In this document: positions 59,263 to 64,000 of the stretch, piece by piece | Layout of the letters: each line of letters starts with the position of its first letter | How positions within the stretch are numbered: position 1 is the first letter of the stretch | DNA from: Siphonodentalium dalli | Taxonomy: Eukaryota > Mollusca > Scaphopoda > Gadilida > Siphonodentaliidae | Direction of reading: 5' to 3' | DNA length: 64,000 bases | Assembly: GCA_032622095.1 (NCBI GenBank) | Contig: CP136064.1 | Location: 257,097,863-257,161,862 of the forward strand | The notes under the pieces: generated by a model | Databases searched by the model: none | What the model saw: only the letters and a program-made list of their open reading frames with translations | Told to the model about the DNA's origin: nothing | Made by a program: the position numbers and the translations under genes

Positions 59263-59356
59263 CTCTAATGTGAAGTTGTCGAGATGGAACATATTATATA
59301 ATCCTCTCTGGTGGAAGTTATCAATGTAAGCACTCAGACCTAACCCAGTCAGCCAG
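59263..59356 (-). CDS. TP63/TP73: p63/p73-like gene, SAM-domain exon
   Basis: A 94-bp exon between CATTTCAG and GTAAGTC on the - strand. It encodes WLTGLGLSAYIDNFHQRGLY then NMFHLDNFTLE. This is the N-terminal part of a SAM domain (W/F-L-x-x-L-G-x-x-x-x-x-x-Y/F-F-x-x-x-G-L) and resembles p73 and p63 SAM (F-L-x-x-L-G-C...Y-F-T-x-Q-G-L-x-x-I-Y). It starts with the third base of an Arg codon supplied by the upstream exon and ends phase 0, joining ...FTLE to DLQAMKF of the terminal exon. SAM domains of this family are protein-interaction modules outside the DNA-binding domain. Confidence 0.87.
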
Positions 59357-59526
59357 CTGAAATGAAATAATAAAAATAAATTTAAGATGGGCACTTCAAT
59401 ATGTGTATTTAGTACAGCACACCTATATACATATAAACATGCATACACAGAATGACACGAGCGTGTTGATGGGTTTGGTGATACTGCACGAGTCTTATCG
59501 TGGAAAGATAGAACGAGAGGCACACC

Positions 59527-59781
59527 CAAGCCTTGAAATAGGGTGTCTGTCATTTGCAGAATGAGGTCCCCAGAGGGTGAATTTAGTGATGCTACCCCCG
59601 CATAGCGGGCTAGCTTCACCAAATTCACCCTCTGGGAACCTCATTCTGCTGAGGTGTAAGCAGAATGAGGTCCCCAGAGGGTGAATTTGGTGATGCTAGC
59701 CCGCTATGCGGGGTAGCATCACTAAATTCACCCTCTGGGGACCTCATTCTGCAAATGACAGACACCCTATTTAAAGGCTTG
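59527..59781. mobile_element. Double-hairpin CAAGCCTTG element, 8-bp TSD (opposite orientation)
   Basis: Flanks GGCACACC and GGCACAGC (7 of 8 bases equal). The central spacer reads TGAGGTGTAA, the complement of the other copies, so the element is inserted in reverse. It lies in an intron of the p53-family gene. Confidence 0.82.
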
Positions 59782-59895
59782 GGCACAGCCTTGAGTTCTA
59801 TCCTTCCGTGATGGCACAAGTGCAATATACACAAAGCCACTAACACACATGTCATTCCGAGTTTATTACCAGTCCTAGAATCTGTGCATTTAAAA

Positions 59896-59932
59896 ATACA
59901 GACTTACAAGGCTTATTGAGGCACACACAGGG
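59896..59932. repeat. 37-bp direct repeat, left copy
   Basis: ATACAGACTTACAAGGCTTA...GGCACACACAGGG, repeated at 60375-60411 with one difference. The pair brackets the hairpin element at 59955-60371. Confidence 0.8.
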
Positions 59933-59954
59933 TAGTTCAGCTAGTTTATTATAT

Positions 59955-60371
59955 GTGACCCGCCATATCAAATCCAGTCATAAGTCGGGATTTTTTTTAC
60001 CCTGTGCCAATGCATTCTCTTATATATGCGAGTCGACCATAGGTCACCTCGCATATATATGGGAATGCATTGGCCTAACAATTTTTTACAATTTTAATAA
60101 TTTTTTCTTGTATTCTTTAACAATTTTATAATTTCACCCATACAGAGCCCCAGATAAACATGAGCAGACGACACTCTTCTATATGCTTCTATATATGTGT
60201 GGGGCTCCCTGCAGGGTAATGGATGTTTTTTATTTTATGTCCTAAAAATTGTAAGAAACATTTATTTAAAAAAAATGATAAAAAATTGTTAGGCCAATGC
60301 ATTCTCTTATATATGCGAGGCGACCTATGGTCGACTCGCATATATAAGAGAATGCATTGGCACAGGGTAAA
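59955..60371. mobile_element. Hairpin-pair element with GTGACCC left end; spacer reversed
   Basis: The left arm is the same as at 45828 (GTGACCCGCCATATCAAATC). The inter-hairpin spacer is the reverse complement of that at 45952-46158. Hairpins at about 60005-60075 and 60293-60365. The right arm is truncated at GGCACAGGGTAAAAA. Confidence 0.75.
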
Positions 60372-60374
60372 AAC

Positions 60375-60411
60375 ATACAGACTTACAAGGCTTATTGAGG
60401 CACATACAGGG
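60375..60411. repeat. 37-bp direct repeat, right copy
   Basis: See the copy at 59896-59932; separated by about 440 bp that are almost entirely the hairpin element. Confidence 0.8.
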
Positions 60412-60439
60412 CTTGTTTTGGTCATGTGTGATGATGATT

Positions 60440-60590
60440 TTATTTTATAGTTCCGGTTTCATGGTTGAGGCGAAAGACATGTACGTCATTTGACGTCAAC
60501 GAGATGCGTGCCATACGGTTTTGTAAATATGGAACAGCAATAACACTGTACTTCTAGGAACAAGCCTGTGAAAAAAAATAGTTATGTACT
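60440..60590 (-). repeat. Fragment of the 2803 MITE family
   Basis: Reverse complement matches 2810-2950: GGTTTCATGGTTGAGGCGAA, GACGTCA, GGAACAGCAATAACACTGTA, CTAGGAACAAGC. Confidence 0.7.
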
Positions 60591-60768
60591 GATGATGCTG
60601 GAGAAGTCAATTCTCTCCCAATCCATTTCACTAAACAAAGGACAAAACAGAAATTTTTTCCCTAAATCCTTCCCTTAAATTAACCAGGACGATTTTTCTT
60701 TCATTGGCTTATCTAGAAGGCTATATCACTATTTCATTTATGTTTCATCCATAAAGAATATATATTAC

Positions 60769-60887
60769 CGATTGAATGGGGGATTTCCTTGACAATTTAA
60801 AACCAAAGCTGGACTGTCACCCGGTGCATACCAGATATTACCTCCATGTGGCATACCACCGGGTATGGGCATACCTATAACCCATTG
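60769..60887 (-). CDS. TP63/TP73: p63/p73-like gene, Pro/Gly-rich exon before SAM
   Basis: A 119-bp exon on the - strand between ATCGCAG and GTAATATA. It reads QWVIGMPIPGGMPHGGNIWY then APGDSPALVLNCQGNPPFN. It ends with two bases (CG) that combine with the first base of the SAM exon to give Arg; the combined frame PPFN-R-WLTGLGL is open, which strongly supports the junction. Low-complexity Pro/Gly/Met composition is typical of the linker between tetramerisation and SAM domains in this family. The start is phase 0. The acceptor's pyrimidine tract is modest, and a second AG lies 13 bases further in. Confidence 0.7.
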
Positions 60888-61479
60888 CTGCGATACTCAG
60901 ACAGACGGAAACAAGAGCATCGGTAGCACATAATTTCAACAAAGAGCCATAACGGAACCCAAATTTAAACTTGACCTGTATTTTGGGCTAGTAAACACAC
61001 ACACCAAATTTCATTCCATTCAGTTCAGTCTTACTAAAGTTATCATCCGGAAACAAAAAAAGCGAACGAACATAATTTTTTTTTCAAAAAGTGCGATTAA
61101 CGAGAGGCCGATCATAATCCGCAGATGTTTAACCCACCCCTTGGCGATAGTAAATTACTGTGATCGGAATCATAAATTAGAGTTTTGATGTTGAATTATA
61201 GAGTATACTGTTATGTAATATTATAGACAAATGTACGTAACACAAATTATTGGAATTTATGGGTCACTCGCTTATATAAGAGATGCACTGACACAGGATC
61301 TGTAATGCTGCACCAGCACAGCCTTGGATTAATTGTGAAGAGCTGTGCATTCGAGTGCTAGCATACCCCCACCGTGGCAAATTCAACCCGCATTATCCGT
61401 AAACCCAACAAAAAAGATTTTTAACTTTAAAGAAAAATTCGGACTAATAATATGGATATGGTGTCACAAGAAGCTTGTA
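60888..61479. other. Intron of the p53-family gene with a repeat fragment
   Basis: CACACACCAAATTTCATTCC and GTTCAGTCTTACTAAAGTTA belong to a dispersed repeat. A remnant of the hairpin family (CTTATATAAGAGATGCACTG, GATCTGTAATGCTGCACCAG) lies at about 61270-61322. No exon recognised. Confidence 0.5.
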
Positions 61480-61865
61480 CAGAAAAAATTATTCAAATTG
61501 GTTCATATTTGTTAAAGTTATTAAGTCGGACAGAATTTTCTAAGTCAAAATAAGTCGAAAATGAAGTGTAATATTACGAAAAACAGTCTGAGCCAATCCC
61601 TAGCCACATCATGTAGAGAGGGTATTGTGAGAAGCATGTATACCAAAAATTATTGAAATCGGTTCATATTTGTTAAAGTTATTAAGTCGGACAGAATTTT
61701 CCAAGTCGAAAATGAGGCGTAACTTAAAAAAAAAGGTCGGACCGAACCGCAATTAGCATCATGTGGAGAGGCTATCCTAAGGAGCTTGCATACCAAAAAT
61801 TATTGAAATCGGTTCATAGTTGTTCGAGTTATAGAGGTCGGACGGACGGACGGACGGCAATAGAA
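61480..61865. repeat. Tandem repeat, 150-160-bp units, with GGAC tail
   Basis: Three units share AATTATTGAAATCGGTTCAT, starting near 61487, 61648 and 61798. The last ends GGTCGGACGGACGGACGGAC. This type of tail marks common molluscan dispersed repeats. Confidence 0.75.
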
Positions 61866-62764
61866 AAATAGAATTAGAATAGGGTTTAATATTGCTCCAA
61901 ACAAAATTTACCAGTACATAACACAAGATTTTTGAATGATTTAAACCAAATTTGGTGTGGTGACTTGGGGTACCCTTGAGTTATAATGGTATTATTTTTT
62001 TTTCAAATTTTGTGAACTTTAAAAAAAAAAAATTAAATTGAGCAAGAGTTCAACCTAAATTAATTTAAAAAAAAAACTAAAATAAATTCTATTTTTTTTT
62101 TTTATATATTTCTTTTTTTTAATTTTATATTTATTTTTGTGTTCTTTTTCGTTTTCTTTATTTTTTTTTATATATTTAAAAAAAAAATTATTTTATATGT
62201 ATATAGCAAAAAATAGTGGGATCAAACCTATATTCGAACTCGATATGTCTTTTGGGCTGAGAAATTCATATTCAAAAAATTGGTTCCGATCAGATAGAAA
62301 ATGTTTGTGTTATCGCACCATGCGTAAAGTGTCTATGGACAGACAGACAGACAGATGGACGGATGAAAGATGAGTGGTCAATCCAGAAGTTGACACTATT
62401 TTTACCATAATATGGTATGGGTAAACATAAAAAAGCAACATTTCCAGATAAACAATGATGAATAACTTTGAATAAAATGACTGAACACTCCATTGAATGT
62501 CCTCATAGTGGTGAACATTCATATAAAATTTCATCGAGATCCGATAACCGGTGGTTGAGATATCTGCTCGGACATATGGGATACCAACCATTTCCTTCAG
62601 CCATCAGGGTATTTTATAAGGTCCAGGAACTACATCACAATTAGATGATCAAAAAATGGTTATTTTGTGTTCGCTTGTGTTGGTGGATTAAAACATCAGC
62701 ATGGAATTTATATATTAACCCTTTCATCCCTGAATATACAGATTTAGATATCCCAGAACAGGCC
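61866..62764. other. Intron: poly-A/T tracts and repeat remnants
   Basis: 61995-62200 is almost pure A/T runs. A GACA/GGAC tract lies at about 62338-62365, followed by a repeat tail (CATCGAGATCCGATAACCGG). TTAACCCTTTCATCCCTG at 62716 looks like one end of a TTAA element without a partner. Confidence 0.5.
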
Positions 62765-62915
62765 TCAGAATAAGGTGCCTGTCATTTGCAGGATGAGGTC
62801 CCCAGAAGGTGAATTTAGTGACACTGAGTCTATATCTCCCATAGCAGATGAGGCCATGCAGAATGAGGTCCCCAGTAAGGGAATTTGGTAATGCTAGCCT
62901 GCTATGTGTCCCTGG
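62765..62915. mobile_element. Truncated CAAGCCTTG-family element
   Basis: CTGTCATTTGCAGGATGAGG, CCCCAGAAGGTGAATTTAGT and GCAGAATGAGGTCCCCAGTA modules are present. Both outer ends are damaged. Confidence 0.65.
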
Positions 62916-63561
62916 TGTATTGCTTCAACACTACATTTAAAGTGACCTGTACTAACCTAGTATTCCCAAAAATACGTTATTTGACCAAAATAGACATATT
63001 TTAAATTTTAGGCCCATAATTATGCATATACTTGTTATTTTGCAGAGGAATTATGAGAAACTTTCCAACTAATACAACTGCCAATGTCCTGATCGGGTTT
63101 CCAAAATGTTTATGAATGTCGATATCATGTTTATAACATGCAGGCGCAACTATTATTATTGAAGTCGCACCGTTATTGTGCGGTGATTTTTTTTAACATT
63201 ACGTCAAAAGTAGGAGATAATAGATGGATACCACAAATAAAACAGGGTTAGAAACTTAATAATAATGTTATTAGTATATGTGTTTGTGATAAACAATAGT
63301 AAACCAATTTGGAATGTGACTCAAAACAGGACACCTGTCGGCAGTTTTGCATCAACAAATTTTAGTAAACCCCAAAATAATTTTGACATCATACAGATGC
63401 TGTCTATATTTAGGCCCGGAAAACCTCTTAATGGTGGTACATGTCAGGTAAATTATATCATGCCTGCTAAAGCAGACTGTCAGGTTGAAAGAGTCGACGG
63501 GGCTCCATTACTGGGGGCGGAACATATACTCATGTGAATTTTCAATTGTTATTTTCGATTA
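62916..63561. other. Intron, no exon recognised
   Basis: The + strand frame at 63265-63537 (90 codons) has no similarity I recognise and lies opposite the gene. The expected tetramerisation-domain exon was sought here on the - strand and not found. Confidence 0.4.
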
Positions 63562-63676
63562 CAGTAATGCCCTAAATAATACTCCTTAACCACAGCAGAA
63601 TTATGGGAAATTTTTCAGGATTTAGTCGGAAATATGGCTCATCAGAAAGCTCTGTCGATTATCTAGGGCATTGCTG
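63562..63676. mobile_element. Palindromic CAGTAATGCCC MITE, shortened
   Basis: TA flanks and both ends are present; about 100 bp of the centre and right arm are deleted (GGCTCATCAGAAAGCTCTGT junction). Confidence 0.8.
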
Positions 63677-63724
63677 TACTTTGATGACATAGATTCTTTA
63701 CACAGGGTTATACAGGATTCCTAC

Positions 63725-63943
63725 CTGGCGACGGTGTTATCTTGATTATCCCGGTCCATGCCTAGGTGCTCCTCCTTCATAACCACAACATTAGTGGAGC
63801 CCTGTGGATTCGTCACCGAACTTGTGATTTCACTCGTGCTGAAAGGCAGAGTAGCCGGTTGTGTAGTGTTGACAACCTGTTGCACTAACGTCTGTGTTGG
63901 CATCTGTACATCACCGTTCGGAATGCTTAAGATCTTTGAAGCT
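63725..63943 (-). CDS. TP63/TP73: p63/p73-like gene, linker exon
   Basis: A 219-bp exon between CTTTTTCAG and GTAGGAATCC on the - strand, phase 2 at both ends. It contains KILSIPNGDVQMPTQTLVQQ, a Ser/Thr/Gln-rich middle, then VVMKEEHLGMDRDNQDNTVA. Composition fits the region between the DNA-binding and tetramerisation domains, and D-N-T-V resembles the start of the tetramerisation segment. Its end phase (2) does not fit the exon at 60769 (phase 0), so at least one exon must lie between. Membership in this gene rests on strand, position and splice sites; the residues alone are not diagnostic. It could belong to another - strand gene. Confidence 0.55.
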
Positions 63944-64000
63944 CTGAAAAAGAGGATGAAAACTGACATTAACCCTTTCTATTGTAAATGGATTCTCTCA
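63944..64000 (-). other. Window edge: intron sequence
   Basis: Polypyrimidine tract of the acceptor on the - strand. TTAACCCTTTCTATTG at 63970 may be the end of another TTAA element cut by the window. Confidence 0.4.

Noticed and set aside
63265-63537. 90-codon + strand frame
   Set aside because: No similarity recognised, no convincing splice sites, and antisense to the p53-family gene's intron.

Overview
This window looks like nuclear DNA of a repeat-rich marine invertebrate. A bivalve or other lophotrochozoan mollusc is my best inference, from intron-rich genes, AT-rich intergenic DNA, many short inverted-repeat elements, and the AAGATGGC-type satellites and GGACGG-tailed repeats familiar from bivalves. 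The species cannot be fixed from the sequence. I recognise two protein genes, one at each end. The middle (about 28-57 kb) shows no gene I can support and is mostly mobile and satellite DNA.

Left gene, + strand (103 to 16762, 5' part outside the window): an inter-alpha-trypsin inhibitor heavy chain (ITIH)-like secreted protein. A Thr-rich linker exon (103-1143), an exon with the G-D-P-H-F motif (6871-6978) and two C-terminal-domain exons (13997-14338 and 16527-16762) join with phase-1 introns throughout. The region 9493-17139 is repeated almost exactly at 17240-27733 across a gap of exactly 100 N, so the last two exons appear twice. The duplicate boundaries fall on the gap on both sides, as expected for two allelic contig ends placed side by side. 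The copies differ structurally: 2 versus 5 tandem Helitron units, 4 versus 8 minisatellite units, and a 0.4 kb segment that is inverted and flanked by an additional 377-bp MITE in the second copy.

Middle: satellites built on AAGATGGC-type units (30.4-31.8 and 32.6-36.9 kb, interrupted by a 1.3-kb CAGGGGG-ended element), a 4.8-kb inverted repeat with 0.87-kb arms (36.97-41.82 kb) around a second TIR element and a 1.6-kb degenerate minisatellite, then a dense field of foldback elements. At least five families recur: a perfectly palindromic TA-flanked MITE, a double-hairpin element with 8-bp target duplications, a 377-bp TTAA MITE, a roughly 420-bp TTAA-ended MITE, and a conserved 70-bp hairpin pair carried inside several differently ended TTAA-type elements.

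Right gene, - strand (63943 down to 57710, 5' part beyond the window): a p53-family gene of p63/p73 type, with a SAM-domain exon and a terminal exon encoding the rest of SAM plus a TI-like C-terminal motif. Its terminal exon has a four-fold 81-bp tandem duplication of the intron/exon junction. The tetramerisation-domain exon was not found.

The two genes are not functionally linked in any way I can see. The main interest is structural: Helitron concatemers, a MITE-mediated inversion, nested TTAA insertions with a paralogous empty site, and a shared hairpin module.
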